Shown: positions 1 through 7,721, counted from the stretch's first letter. The stretch is 64,000 bases of DNA from Anaerolineales bacterium (GCA_919902735.1 CAKKRM010000077.1:1-64000); one strand, 5' to 3'. Translations and numbers: made by a program. Notes: generated by a model from the sequence alone, not told the origin.

Positions 1-61
1 CAAAAATTTTGTTTCCTATCACTTTTCAGTTGTTAAGGTGCTTGCCATTTGAGCGAGCCGT

Positions 62-91
62 ATTCTACCCGCTACTATAACCGCCTGTCAA
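62..91 (-). promoter_or_regulatory. Strong sigma70-type promoter (downstream one of two)
   Basis: On the minus strand TTGACA is followed after 18 bases by TAGAAT. It is tandem to the promoter at 247-274. Tandem near-consensus promoters are typical of rRNA operons; the gene they drive lies outside the window. Confidence 0.6.
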
Positions 92-111
92 GGTTTTACA
101 CAGACTAAAAT

Positions 112-135
112 ACCGATGCTTTCTTTCGCATCGGT
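112..135 (-). terminator. Weak terminator-like hairpin
   Basis: An eight-base perfect stem (ACCGATGC / GCATCGGT) closes an eight-base loop. On the minus strand it is followed by TATTTTAG, a poor T-run. It lies between the two outward promoters, so it could end recR-operon transcripts or be a leader structure. Confidence 0.35.
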
Positions 136-246
136 TCATCAGGCTGCAAAACTTATTTGCTTTGTGTCTCTGATGTAAGACGGTTACTCAGTTGTCAATG
201 ATTTGTCTGGGAGACGAAATCTTTTGTTTTGTACTGGCGAATGGCA

Positions 247-274
247 ATTATATGCATTACCTAAAACTTGTCAA
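247..274 (-). promoter_or_regulatory. Strong sigma70-type promoter (upstream one of two)
   Basis: On the minus strand TTGACA is followed after 16 bases by TATAAT, a full match to both consensus hexamers. It lies downstream of the recR stop and points out of the window to the left. Confidence 0.6.
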
Positions 275-498
275 TGGAAAAAAGGGTTTTGAACCTTAAA
301 GAATTGCACCAATTTAAATCAAATTTTTAGAACACAGAATCTAGATTGTTTTTGAATTGAGAAACATGCGACTCTATCCACATGATCGCGTTATTGACTC
401 TATTTTCGCCTCTTATGTTTTGACCGATAACCTGTATGCGCTCACGAACAACATTCGACTCCGCCTCAGCAATTGCCTGGCCAATCTACCACTTGATT

Positions 499-1104
499 CT
501 AATTCATTTCCTGTCTTCCAGATAACGCTCTCAACAAAGTATTTTGATCGGCATACTCAAGGTCGCCGCCTACGGGCAGACCTCTTGCGAGGCGAGTGAC
601 ATGCACATCGTAATGCTTCAACTGTCCCTGCAAATATTGCGCAGTGGCATCACCTTCCATGCTGGGGTTTGTGGCAAGGATAATCTCCTTCACTCCCCCA
701 CTAGCGACACGCGCCACCAATTGCTTGATCTTCAAGTCGTCAGGACCGACGCCTTCGATGGGCGAGAGCACGCCCTGCAAGACATGATATTTGCCGTGAA
801 AGCCACTCGTGCGTTCAATGGCGAGGACATCCAAGGCTTCTTCGACCACACAAATGAGCGAACTGTCTCGCTTGTGTGACTCGCAGATTTCACAACGCTC
901 GCGGCCTGCTTCAGTAAAGTTGAAGCACTCCTGACAAAAGGCCGTATTTGCCTTGAGATTCGCCAGCGCAACAGACAAATCCAACGCAACATCTTCGGAG
1001 GTGCGCAGCAAATAGAAAGCCAGCCGTGAAGCGGACTTTGGCCCAATGCCTGGCAGGCGTTCGAGGGCGGTGATCAGGGATTGGATGGATTCGGGGAGGT
1101 GCAT
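499..1104 (-). CDS. recR: Recombination protein RecR
   Basis: RecR acts with RecO (and RecF) to load RecA at gaps in DNA. The 201-residue protein has the family's usual length. It shows an N-terminal helix-hairpin-helix with LPGIGPKSA (residues 18-26), a zinc finger with Cys57, Cys60, Cys71 and Cys74, and a Toprim domain from about residue 80 beginning ICVVEEALD. It is the last gene of the dnaX-ybaB-recR cluster, which is conserved in many bacteria. A tract of seven-base repeats (about 1109-1165) separates it from ybaB, and no clear Shine-Dalgarno precedes the ATG, so it is probably translated from the operon message. Confidence 0.95.
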   Translation of the reverse strand: MHLPESIQSLITALERLPGIGPKSASRLAFYLLRTSEDVALDLSVALANLKANTAFCQECFNFTEAGRERCEICESHKRDSSLICVVEEALDVLAIERTSGFHGKYHVLQGVLSPIEGVGPDDLKIKQLVARVASGGVKEIILATNPSMEGDATAQYLQGQLKHYDVHVTRLARGLPVGGDLEYADQNTLLRALSGRQEMN

Positions 1105-1108
1105 GGGA

Positions 1109-1165
1109 AAGTTACAGGTTGCAGGTTACAAGTTGCAGGTATCTTTTAACCTTCAACTTGTAACG
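1109..1165. repeat. Seven-base repeat tract between ybaB and recR
   Basis: Units such as caggttg, caggtta and caagttg run in a seven-base period, with an inverted portion (cttcaacttgtaac). It belongs to the same family found at most gene junctions in this window. Confidence 0.75.
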
Positions 1166-1171
1166 TAAAAT

Positions 1172-1501
1172 TTAGAAGGGCAGCCCGCTCGCGAGCGGAC
1201 CCATCAACTTTTCCCGCAGGGCACGGGACTCGTCCAATGCCAAGTTGACAGCAGAGAGAACCATATCTTGCAGAAGTTCGGCGTCCGCGTCTTTGAGAAA
1301 TTCAGGGGAGATTTCGACGGATTTGCATTTCTGGTCGCCCGTCATGGTGACTTTGATGGCGCCGCCGCCTGCTGTTGCGCTGACGGTTAATTCGGCGAGT
1401 TTCGTCTGCGCCTCTTCCATTTGCTTTTGCATCCGCTGAATTTGCTGCATCATGCCAGCCTGTCCGCCGATTGCAGAGCCTTTATTGAATCCTTTTGCCA
1501 T
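1172..1501 (-). CDS. ybaB: YbaB/EbfC nucleoid-associated protein
   Basis: This is a small DNA-binding nucleoid protein of 109 residues, the usual size. The start MAKGFNKGSAIGGQAGMMQQ, the long N-terminal helix (QRMQKQMEEAQTKLAEL) and the core with GDQKCKSVEISPEFL and LLQDMVLSAVNLAL are typical of the family. The ATG has a good ribosome binding site, AGGAG seven bases upstream. In most bacteria it sits directly between dnaX and recR; here two unrelated genes separate it from dnaX. Confidence 0.93.
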   Translation of the reverse strand: MAKGFNKGSAIGGQAGMMQQIQRMQKQMEEAQTKLAELTVSATAGGGAIKVTMTGDQKCKSVEISPEFLKDADAELLQDMVLSAVNLALDESRALREKLMGPLASGLPF

Positions 1502-1539
1502 AAGTTAGTCTCCTGGTTTTTTATAAAAGAATTGCGATA

Positions 1540-2466
1540 CTATGCTTTTACTAATTTGAAGGTAATTTGATAACGATAAAAAGTAATATTTGGTGATACT
1601 GCAAGAGCACGACGAATTCTTTGATCATCTTCAAGCGCAATAATTACGCCTTTAACACTTTGACTCTCTTCTGCAAGTTCGTCTTGTACATACCCCATAT
1701 AACGAAGTGTTTGGCCCACAACAATATCACTAGCGCGACCTCGTTTCAACTCTAAAACCAATAAAGTCTTTTTGTCTTTACTTATTGCCAGAATGTCTAT
1801 AGGCCCAGTATCAGTAGGATATTGTTGCCCTACACTCTCGCCCTCTTCCTGATATATATCATACTCTCTTGCAAAATTTGTTTGAAACCAATTTTTTACT
1901 AAAAAATCTTCGAGGTGTTTTTCCATTGCAAAAGCAGACGGATCTTCAACTGTCTCATCAGTAGAAATAATCTTAGGTACTGAAACACCGCTAATAAAAC
2001 TTTCAATCTCGACATTATGTCCCGTGATATTACAAACTGTGCCAATCGACCCAGTAGACATCTTAAGCGGTTCACTCATTTCAGTACGACCAATGGTTTG
2101 ACTAAACCAATGTACTGGCCTACGATGAGGCAAAACTCCTCCAGATTGATAAAAATAATCTCCACTAACCTCGCCAACATGATAATGTCCTTCACCATCT
2201 GGGCAAAGTACAATGTCTCCTTTTTTAATACCCTTTGAAACTGTCCACAATGCTCCACAAGCTAAACCTGCTGCAACCTTGGTTTTATCAGGATGTAACT
2301 TTAAGAAGATAGGTGCAAATTCTCGGTTGAAAGCCCGCCATTCGTCGGGTAATTTATTTGCGAGGTCTTGATTGATTCCAAAGTCAGTGCCAACAAAATT
2401 TCCCGCAATACATTCTTGTGCATACACACTACCTTTGCCAAGCATAACCCGATAATAATATTTCAT
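1540..2466 (-). CDS. NucS/DUF91-like endonuclease
   Basis: The C-terminal third (about residues 180-290) matches the NucS/DUF91 restriction-fold nuclease. There is an MEKHLEDFLVKNW helix, then Asp224 in TGPIDIL, Glu239 and Lys241 in LVLELKRGR, and Gln252 in VGQTLRYMGYV, which together form the D-ExK-Q catalytic set. The N-terminal half (residues 1-150, with GDIVLCPDGEGHYHVGEV and HRRPVHWF) looks like a small beta-rich binding domain, perhaps PUA/EVE-like; that is a weak inference. The DNA is visibly more AT-rich than its neighbours. With the preceding gene it interrupts the dnaX-ybaB order, which suggests acquisition. A modified-DNA restriction or repair role is possible but not shown. Confidence 0.75.
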   Translation of the reverse strand: MKYYYRVMLGKGSVYAQECIAGNFVGTDFGINQDLANKLPDEWRAFNREFAPIFLKLHPDKTKVAAGLACGALWTVSKGIKKGDIVLCPDGEGHYHVGEVSGDYFYQSGGVLPHRRPVHWFSQTIGRTEMSEPLKMSTGSIGTVCNITGHNVEIESFISGVSVPKIISTDETVEDPSAFAMEKHLEDFLVKNWFQTNFAREYDIYQEEGESVGQQYPTDTGPIDILAISKDKKTLLVLELKRGRASDIVVGQTLRYMGYVQDELAEESQSVKGVIIALEDDQRIRRALAVSPNITFYRYQITFKLVKA

Positions 2467-2478
2467 GAACGAATTCTC

Positions 2479-2922
2479 CTAATCCCACCATATCGAAAGA
2501 ATTACTTGGGATTTGTTTATCACTTCGGTGGTTCCAAGCATATCCACTGCGCTGGAACTGCCAATCCAATGAATTTCATCGGCCTCAAATTGTTCTCTGA
2601 CTAATTCTTCAAGAGAAAACTGCCAGCCATCTTCGACATAAATGTAAAGAGTGTCTGCGTGCCATGAGTCATTTTCCAAATCTCTCAATGAGATGGAACT
2701 CAGCGGCAAGTAAACTGACCGCCATATTTTTCGATTTTCTTTCAACAACTCCACAATCTTTTTGCCGTTGAAGAAATTGAAATTCGTCCGCGCGATCAAA
2801 TCAAGTTGGAACTTTTGCGCCTTGCTTATCTTCGCATTCTTTCGAGGCGCAGGCCTCACTTCAACCTTGGGGGCGGTTCTTTCATCTTTCTTCTTTATAG
2901 TTATTTTCTTCTTTGCAGGCAT
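2479..2922 (-). CDS. Hypothetical partner of the NucS-like nuclease
   Basis: I do not recognise this 147-residue protein. The N-terminus is a lysine-rich, probably disordered tail (residues 1-35), followed by a mixed alpha/beta region with ARTNFNFFNGKKIVELL and a C-terminus ending QVILSIWWD. It ends 12 bases before the nuclease gene begins, on the same strand, so the two are very likely co-transcribed. It could be a specificity or immunity partner of the nuclease, but that rests on position only. Its base composition is also more AT-rich than that of dnaX. Confidence 0.7.
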   Translation of the reverse strand: MPAKKKITIKKKDERTAPKVEVRPAPRKNAKISKAQKFQLDLIARTNFNFFNGKKIVELLKENRKIWRSVYLPLSSISLRDLENDSWHADTLYIYVEDGWQFSLEELVREQFEADEIHWIGSSSAVDMLGTTEVINKSQVILSIWWD

Positions 2923-2953
2923 CGCTCATCCTTCAGTACGGATTACGGAGCAC

Positions 2954-2994
2954 GGGTCTCGATACGGCGGAAGAGCGCCGCCTACTCGACCACC
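2954..2994. repeat. Palindromic repeat, GGTCTCGATACG family, copy 1
   Basis: A short element begins with gggtctcgatacg and ends with ctactcgaccacc, with an imperfect palindrome (ggcggaagagcgccgcc) in the middle. The same ends with a different palindromic middle recur at 6634-6680. Confidence 0.75.
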
Positions 2995-3010
2995 AACGGA
3001 ACACGGAACA

Positions 3011-4588
3011 TCACTCATCCATATCCACGATTTCGCCGCCGTGTTGGATGGCGGTAGCGACCATGCCGTCTTGTGGGACGTTGGCGGGGATTTTGCCTTT
3101 GGCATTGGTGACAATGCAGCGAACGCCAATATCCACGCCGAAGTGGTCTTTGATCAACTTTTGAATGGCTTCGATCTGGTCGGGCTTATCAAGCTTTGAG
3201 ACCAGCACGTCACTTGCGAGGCCGAGCACGAGAGTTTTGCCTTGAATGTCGATCATCCTCACTGAATTCAGGAGTGCGGATAAATTTGCCTGCGCCTTCG
3301 GGAGTGATGCGGCCAACGACTTCCACGCCTTGATAATATCCGCTGAGTTGAGGACTGGCTTTTCAGACACAGACGACTCCCCTGCTGGAGGAGGCGCTTC
3401 GCTCTTAACCTCGGGCTTGGATTCTGCTCTTTGAGTTGTAGCAGGCTTGGGCGGAGTCTGACGCGGCGCGGTCCCCAAAGGGGATGATACGGCGGGTTGA
3501 TGAGATTCTGCTGGAGCGTCGAGCACTTCCGCGAGGGCAAGTTCCAAACTCAGAGATGGCTGCCAGCCGCCGCGCAAATCCACAGCGGCATTGTTGAAGA
3601 TTTTCATCATGCGCAGAACATCCGATGAATTGAATGTATCGGCATGGGTTTGCATTTGGGTTTTGACATCGCGCGTGGCTTCGACTTGATCAGGATTACC
3701 CATTTGAATGAGCATGAGGCCGCGCATGTATTCGACAATTTGACGGGCGAGGGAGCGCGGGTCTGCGCCAGAGTCGAGGGCGCGATGAATGGTTTCGAGA
3801 CCGCGCGCGGGTTGATTTTCAAGAACGGACGCGACGAGATCGAGAACAGTTTGACTGGTTGCCGTGCCAAGAACCTGCTGCGCGAGAGCGAGCGTGATCT
3901 TCGTGCCAGTGGAGGCGAGTTGATCGAGCAGAGATTGCGCGTCGCGCATCCCACCCGCCGATTGACGGGCGATGAGCGTGTAAGCTTCATCATCGGCTTG
4001 AATGTTTTCGGAGGCGGCGATCTGCTTTAAGTTTGCGACGATCTCATCAATGGGCACGCGGCGGAACTCGTGACGCTGACAGCGCGAGAGCACCGTGGCA
4101 GGGATTTTGTGAATTTCAGTGGTCGCCAAGACGAAGATGGCATGTGGCGGCGGCTCTTCGAGCGTTTTGAGAAGCGCGTTGAAGGCCGCAGTGGAAAGCA
4201 TGTGGACTTCATCGATGATGTAGATTTTATATTTACCCTGTGAGGGCGAGAAGTTGATCTTGTCGCGCAAGTCGCGGACATCGTCCACGCTTGTGTTGGA
4301 AGCCGCGTCGATCTCGATGAGATCCATAAAGCGGTTCTCGTTGACAGCCTGACAGTAATCACAGGTGTTATCGGGGCGCTGGGCGGGGTCTTCGTTGAGG
4401 CAGTTGACAGCCTTCGCAAGCAAACGCGCAACGGTTGTCTTGCCAGTTCCACGCGGGCCAGCGAAAAGATAGGCATGACCAACGCGGTCTGCTTTGATGG
4501 AATTCGTGAGGGTTTGGACGACGTGCTCCTGTCCGATCACGGAATCCCATTGTTTTGGGCGGTATTTGCGGTAGAGGGCTTGGGTCAT
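3011..4588 (-). CDS. dnaX: DNA polymerase III subunit gamma/tau
   Basis: This is the clamp-loader ATPase of the replicative polymerase. The 525-residue protein has Walker A GPRGTGKT (44-51), Walker B IIDEVHML, a sensor 1 ATTEIHKIP and an SRC arginine-finger motif. The zinc module shows only Cys63, Cys76 and Cys79, with Asp where a fourth Cys is common. After the three AAA+ domains comes a low-complexity linker rich in Pro, Ala, Glu and Ser (about 375-415), then a C-terminal domain, so this is a full tau-type protein. Seven-base repeats lie just upstream of the ATG (4590-4635). Confidence 0.95.
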   Translation of the reverse strand: MTQALYRKYRPKQWDSVIGQEHVVQTLTNSIKADRVGHAYLFAGPRGTGKTTVARLLAKAVNCLNEDPAQRPDNTCDYCQAVNENRFMDLIEIDAASNTSVDDVRDLRDKINFSPSQGKYKIYIIDEVHMLSTAAFNALLKTLEEPPPHAIFVLATTEIHKIPATVLSRCQRHEFRRVPIDEIVANLKQIAASENIQADDEAYTLIARQSAGGMRDAQSLLDQLASTGTKITLALAQQVLGTATSQTVLDLVASVLENQPARGLETIHRALDSGADPRSLARQIVEYMRGLMLIQMGNPDQVEATRDVKTQMQTHADTFNSSDVLRMMKIFNNAAVDLRGGWQPSLSLELALAEVLDAPAESHQPAVSSPLGTAPRQTPPKPATTQRAESKPEVKSEAPPPAGESSVSEKPVLNSADIIKAWKSLAASLPKAQANLSALLNSVRMIDIQGKTLVLGLASDVLVSKLDKPDQIEAIQKLIKDHFGVDIGVRCIVTNAKGKIPANVPQDGMVATAIQHGGEIVDMDE

Positions 4589-4628
4589 AGTATGTTTCAG
4601 GTACCAGGTTTCAGGTGTCAGGTTTTTT

Positions 4629-4702
4629 GAACCGCGAAGAGCACAAAGATCGCTAAGATTTTTAAGTGGTTTTCTTCGCGTTCTTAGCGTGCTTGGCGGT
4701 AA
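4629..4702. repeat. Imperfect inverted repeat, CGCAAAG/CTTAGCG family
   Basis: The left half (accgcgaagagcacaaagat) and the right half (cttagcgtgcttggcggt) are imperfect reverse complements around a short AT-rich centre. Related elements lie at 24370-24420 and about 27214-27310. Confidence 0.6.
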
Positions 4703-4705
4703 AGA

Positions 4706-5200
4706 TTACGGAACTCGATAAACAGCTCTCAAATTGCCTTGCGAATCAAACAAACGGGCATTCTCGCCAGAACTCCAAACGGCGTCGCCGATGCCCCAAT
4801 ACAGATCAATGACGGTATCTGTGCCTGTGGTGGTGTGGACTTGCACGGCTCCATTTGGGTATAGTGTGATTTCGGGGAAAGTGAATGTGTTACCGTCTTC
4901 GTCTTTCAATTGCCATGAAGCCAAATCCAACTGGCCTGCGCCTTCAAATTTGATCACGACGATCTCGGATGTAAACGTCCCTGCGCCGACCACGCTGCTG
5001 ATCTTAATCGGAACATCCGTCTGCAACTCAGCGATGGGAGTGCTGGACGAGTCACTCCCACTGACAGGCGCGGCCTGCTGAACCGAAGGCTGATTGGCCG
5101 CGCGAGAGTTGCGGTCATACCAGAACAGGATCGTCCCCGTCACACTCGCCGAGACGAAGATGTTTAGAAGCAGGTATTGGATAAGCTTTCGACGACCCAT
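4706..5200 (-). CDS. Membrane-anchored lamin-tail-domain protein
   Basis: I place the start at the ATG at 5200 (MGRRKLIQYLLLNIF). The longer reading frame upstream is only translated seven-base repeat and overlaps prmA. The 164-residue protein has one N-terminal membrane segment (about residues 6-25), an extracytoplasmic Gln/Ser/Pro-rich linker, and a lamin-tail (LTD) fold with ASWQLKDEDGNTFTFPEI, NGAVQVHTTTG and ENARLFDSQGNLRAVYRV. LTD domains in bacteria are Ig-like and often bind surfaces or DNA ends; the ligand here is unknown. Confidence 0.8.
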   Translation of the reverse strand: MGRRKLIQYLLLNIFVSASVTGTILFWYDRNSRAANQPSVQQAAPVSGSDSSSTPIAELQTDVPIKISSVVGAGTFTSEIVVIKFEGAGQLDLASWQLKDEDGNTFTFPEITLYPNGAVQVHTTTGTDTVIDLYWGIGDAVWSSGENARLFDSQGNLRAVYRVP

Positions 5201-5218
5201 AGATGGGTTGATGATAGC

Positions 5219-5262
5219 ACAAAACGTTTCAACGTTTGAACGTTTTAACGTTTCAACGAAAT
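5219..5262. repeat. Seven-base repeat tract at the prmA 3' end
   Basis: The units are variants of acgtttca and acgtttga in a seven-to-eight-base period. The tract runs into the last codons of prmA and explains the spurious N-terminal extension of the LTD gene. Confidence 0.65.
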
Positions 5263-6228
5263 CGCAACCCAATCGCCCATTTGACGAATCTCGCCCCGCT
5301 TCAACCCCTTGGCTTCTCCCGCCGCAATGACAGATTCCGCCTGATGATCGAGAATCCCGCTTAAGATGATTTCGCCATTCGGCTCGATCAAGTCTGCGAG
5401 GCCCACATCAAAGAGGCGGATGAGGATTGGGCCAAGGATATTCGCCACCACCAGCGGCGCGGACTTAATCTGGAAGCTGCCACTCAAAATCTCAGTCACT
5501 GACCCTTGCCCGAGCAGTAGTTCCTCCCCCACTCCGTTAGTATCCGCGTTCTCACGCGAATTTTTTACTGACTCGATGTCAATGTCCACACCGAGGACTT
5601 TGCTTGCGCCGAGTTTGAGAGCAGCAATGGAGAGAATGCCAGAGCCACAGCCGACATCAATAACGTTTATGTCATTCTGAGCGAGCCGTTCTTTGGCGAG
5701 CGAAGAATCTCCAACGCTGCGTAGAGACCCTTCGCTACGCTCAGGGTGACATCTATCAAACGATACTTCCATTAACTCCAAACACAATTGCGTCGTGGGA
5801 TGCGTCCCCGTCCCAAATGCCATGCCAGGGTCGATCTTGATCGGAATGCGTTTGGGTTCAGGGGACTCAAGCCACGCAGGCAGGATGAGAAGTCTCTGTC
5901 CGATGAGGATCGGCTTGTAGTGCAGCTTCCAGGCTTCCATCCAGTTTTGATCCGCGATCTGCTTGTAAGCAGGAGTCGGCACAGGCTTGATCATCCCCAA
6001 AAAATACAGCGACTCTTCGAGCTTCTGTCGCGTCTCTTCGAGTTGATCGTTCACCTCCAAATAAGCGCGAACGGTAATGGGGCCTGTCGCGGTACCTTCG
6101 TCTTCCTCGTCATTGAACTTCACGCCCTGCTCGGTCATCACGCCATTAGGCGCAAAACGCGCAAGCACATCCGCAACGGACTCGGCGAGTTCGCCGTCCA
6201 CAGTTAATGAAACTTCCAGCCAGTTCAT
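5245..6228 (-). CDS. prmA: Ribosomal protein L11 methyltransferase PrmA
   Basis: PrmA uses SAM to methylate lysines of ribosomal protein L11. The 327-residue protein has the N-terminal substrate domain, the conserved AFGTGTHPTTQLCLELM, and the SAM-binding VIDVGCGSGILSIAALKLGA followed by VLGVDID. Oddly, 27 residues (CHPERSEGSL..AQND) separate the THPTTQ helix from VIDVGCGSG, where relatives have only a short turn. Those residues are encoded by a dispersed palindromic repeat (5670-5752) that stayed in frame. All catalytic motifs are intact, so the enzyme is probably functional. Confidence 0.95.
   Translation of the reverse strand: MNWLEVSLTVDGELAESVADVLARFAPNGVMTEQGVKFNDEEDEGTATGPITVRAYLEVNDQLEETRQKLEESLYFLGMIKPVPTPAYKQIADQNWMEAWKLHYKPILIGQRLLILPAWLESPEPKRIPIKIDPGMAFGTGTHPTTQLCLELMEVSFDRCHPERSEGSLRSVGDSSLAKERLAQNDINVIDVGCGSGILSIAALKLGASKVLGVDIDIESVKNSRENADTNGVGEELLLGQGSVTEILSGSFQIKSAPLVVANILGPILIRLFDVGLADLIEPNGEIILSGILDHQAESVIAAGEAKGLKRGEIRQMGDWVAISLKR
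5670..5752. repeat. CHPERSEG-type palindromic repeat inside prmA
   Basis: The ends are tgtcattctgagcg and cgctcagggtgacat, with an inverted pair agcgaagaatct / agacccttcgct in between. A second copy lies at 39139-39210. Here the element is read in frame as part of PrmA. Confidence 0.85.
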
Positions 6229-6238
6229 TTATATCTCC

Positions 6239-6276
6239 AGTTATTAGTGAACAGTAATCAGTGGTCAGTGATTAGT
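6239..6276. repeat. Seven-base repeat tract between prmA and the DUF190 gene
   Basis: It consists of variants of cagtgat, cagtaat and cagtggt in a seven-base period. It belongs to the gene-junction repeat family. Confidence 0.65.
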
Positions 6277-6613
6277 TTTTGTCGGAGCGATAGAATTTGA
6301 TTTGCGCCTTTTCGAACGTGACCAAACCTGCTTTGATATGCCCGTCAATCGAGTCGAGAAATGCTTCCAGTTTTTCTTTTGTATCCACGATTTCAATCAC
6401 CATCGGCAGGTCTTCGGAAAGGCGCTCGATTTTGAAGGTGTGAATCACTCGTGTGTTCGCGCCAAAGCCCATCATACCGCGCAGAACGGTTGCGCCCGCC
6501 AGCCCCTGCTCGCGGGCTTGGAAAATGATCCATTCATAGAGCGGTTTATGTTCATGTCTATCTGATTCGCCGATGAAAATACGGAGCAGGTAACCTTCTT
6601 CTGGTAGGTGCAT
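6272..6613 (-). CDS. DUF190 family protein
   Basis: The start at 6613 (MHLPEEGYLLRIFIGESDRH) has a good ribosome binding site, GGAG six bases upstream. The longer frame would translate a palindromic repeat. The 113-residue protein has the family features: an N-terminal strand ending in FIGE, the YEWIIFQAREQGLAGATVLRG helix and turn, GFGA, and a C-terminal VIEIVD strand. The fold is like the PII/CutA proteins. DUF190 genes are often beside crcB, as here, so it may help the fluoride exporter; its biochemical role is not known. Confidence 0.88.
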   Translation of the reverse strand: MHLPEEGYLLRIFIGESDRHEHKPLYEWIIFQAREQGLAGATVLRGMMGFGANTRVIHTFKIERLSEDLPMVIEIVDTKEKLEAFLDSIDGHIKAGLVTFEKAQIKFYRSDKN

Positions 6614-6633
6614 GATTATCTCCAAGTCAAATG

Positions 6634-6680
6634 GGGTCTCGATACGCCCCGCGAAGTACACACGGGGCTACTCGACCACC
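6634..6680. repeat. Palindromic repeat, GGTCTCGATACG family, copy 2
   Basis: It shares ggtctcgatacg and ctactcgaccacc ends with the element at 2954-2994, around a different palindromic centre (gccccgcgaag / cacggggc). It lies between crcB and the DUF190 gene. Confidence 0.75.
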
Positions 6681-6691
6681 AGTACGATTTA

Positions 6692-7075
6692 TCATTTCCA
6701 AATCAAGTATGAAGCCGTACGTCCAAGCCAAACGGCCATGAGGCCGACGATCACATTCGCGCCGATGTTGGCAAGCGCACTCATCATCTGGCTGTCGCGC
6801 GCGAGATTAAGGGTCTCGTTCCCAAAGGATGAGAAGGTGGTGAAGCCGCCAAGAATGCCGACAAATACGAACAAACGTGCTTCACTCGTAAACATGCCGC
6901 GGCTTTCGGCAAGCTGGGCAAGGAACCCGATCACAAAACACCCAATGACATTGACCGCCAGCGTGCCGTAAGGAAAGCCCACGCTTTTGGTCGCCTGTTG
7001 AACATATCCACTTGCAAGATACCGCAGAATTGAACCGATAAATCCGCCAAAACCGACGAGAAGAATGTTTGTCAA
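6692..7075 (-). CDS. crcB: Fluoride ion exporter CrcB/Fluc
   Basis: CrcB forms a dimeric fluoride channel in the inner membrane. I choose a TTG start at 7075 (LTNILLVGFGGFIGSILRYL), with GAGGA about eight bases upstream; this gives 128 residues, the usual size. The upstream frame is translated seven-base repeat. Four membrane segments, the NVIGCFVIGFL motif and the signature GGFTTFSSFGNE are all present. It is followed by the DUF190 gene. I looked for a fluoride riboswitch in the leader and did not see one. Confidence 0.92.
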   Translation of the reverse strand: MTNILLVGFGGFIGSILRYLASGYVQQATKSVGFPYGTLAVNVIGCFVIGFLAQLAESRGMFTSEARLFVFVGILGGFTTFSSFGNETLNLARDSQMMSALANIGANVIVGLMAVWLGRTASYLIWK

Positions 7076-7103
7076 ATCATTTCCTCTTTTACCAAAAAAA
7101 TAA

Positions 7104-7170
7104 TTGACGATGGACCGTAGACCGTGGACGATGGAAAAACCTGTGGTCTGCCGTCCACCGTCTATCGTCG
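7104..7170. repeat. Seven-base repeat tract between the NUDIX gene and crcB
   Basis: The units are variants of gacgatg, gaccgta and gaccgtg, with an inverted part (ccgtccaccgtctatcgtcg). They create a false N-terminal extension of crcB. Confidence 0.7.
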
Positions 7171-7617
7171 AACTTCCTTTACTGCCCATTTTATCAATTC
7201 TTTTTCAGTAGTGAGCATCATGGCAGGCATTTCATCCACAGAAAAATATTTGATCTCCGAAATTTCATGAGACTCTTTGAATTCCCCGCTCACGATCCTG
7301 CACAAATAAACCATGCTGATGTGATGGTCTTCCCTTGCGCTGACCACAGTGAGCAACCGCTCAATTTCAATTTGCATACTTGTCTCTTCGTAAAATTCGC
7401 GCACAATCGCGTCCGCAGGTTGTTCGCGATATTCAACTCCGCCCGCAGGAATGCCCCACTCGAAATTGCGATAAGTATGCTTGAAGAGAAGGATTCGCCC
7501 CTGCTCATCGAAAATCAACGCTGCCACCGCCGCACGGAATCTGGGACGTGCCAGTTTCGCGGCGAGGATATGCATCCATAACGGCAGTGTACGCCAGAGG
7601 CGTAAAAGAGTTTTCAT
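7162..7617 (-). CDS. NUDIX hydrolase
   Basis: NUDIX enzymes cleave nucleoside diphosphates linked to another group; the substrate cannot be told here. The NUDIX box is complete: GGVEYREQPADAIVREFYEE. I choose the ATG at 7617 (MKTLLRLWRTLPLW), giving 151 residues. No ribosome binding site precedes it, but a perfect TATAAT lies six bases upstream, so the message may be leaderless; an ATG three bases earlier is equally possible. The N-terminal region (about residues 1-25) is basic and hydrophobic. It is upstream of crcB on the same strand, with a repeat tract between. Confidence 0.88.
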   Translation of the reverse strand: MKTLLRLWRTLPLWMHILAAKLARPRFRAAVAALIFDEQGRILLFKHTYRNFEWGIPAGGVEYREQPADAIVREFYEETSMQIEIERLLTVVSAREDHHISMVYLCRIVSGEFKESHEISEIKYFSVDEMPAMMLTTEKELIKWAVKEVRR

Positions 7618-7623
7618 CATGGC

Positions 7624-7629
7624 ATTATA
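7624..7629 (-). promoter_or_regulatory. -10 box for a probably leaderless NUDIX transcript
   Basis: On the minus strand TATAAT ends six bases before the ATG at 7617. This places the expected transcription start at or beside the start codon. Confidence 0.45.
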
Positions 7630-7721
7630 ACAACAGACCACAGACGACGGACGACGGACGACAAACCATCGTCCGTGGTCAATGGTCTGTCGTCCAAAAC
7701 AAAAACGAGCGGACTCTCATC

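Larger units (their letters stand above)
1..498. other. Gene-free left edge with outward promoters
   Basis: I find no convincing gene in this stretch. On the minus strand it holds two strong promoter-like sequences, one weak terminator-like hairpin, and, at the very edge (about 10 to 45), a sequence reading CACCTTAACAACTGAAAAG. That sequence resembles the leader that often precedes 16S rRNA genes. Together these suggest that a highly expressed unit, perhaps an rRNA operon, begins just left of the window on the minus strand. The promoter matches are seen directly; the rRNA reading is inference. Confidence 0.5.

Noticed and set aside
357-599. Plus-strand frame of 80 codons overlapping the recR 3' end
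   Set aside because: It runs antisense into recR, has no ribosome binding site and no recognisable motif.
7076-7161. Fluoride riboswitch before crcB
   Set aside because: The short leader is made of seven-base repeats and shows no crcB-motif pseudoknot.
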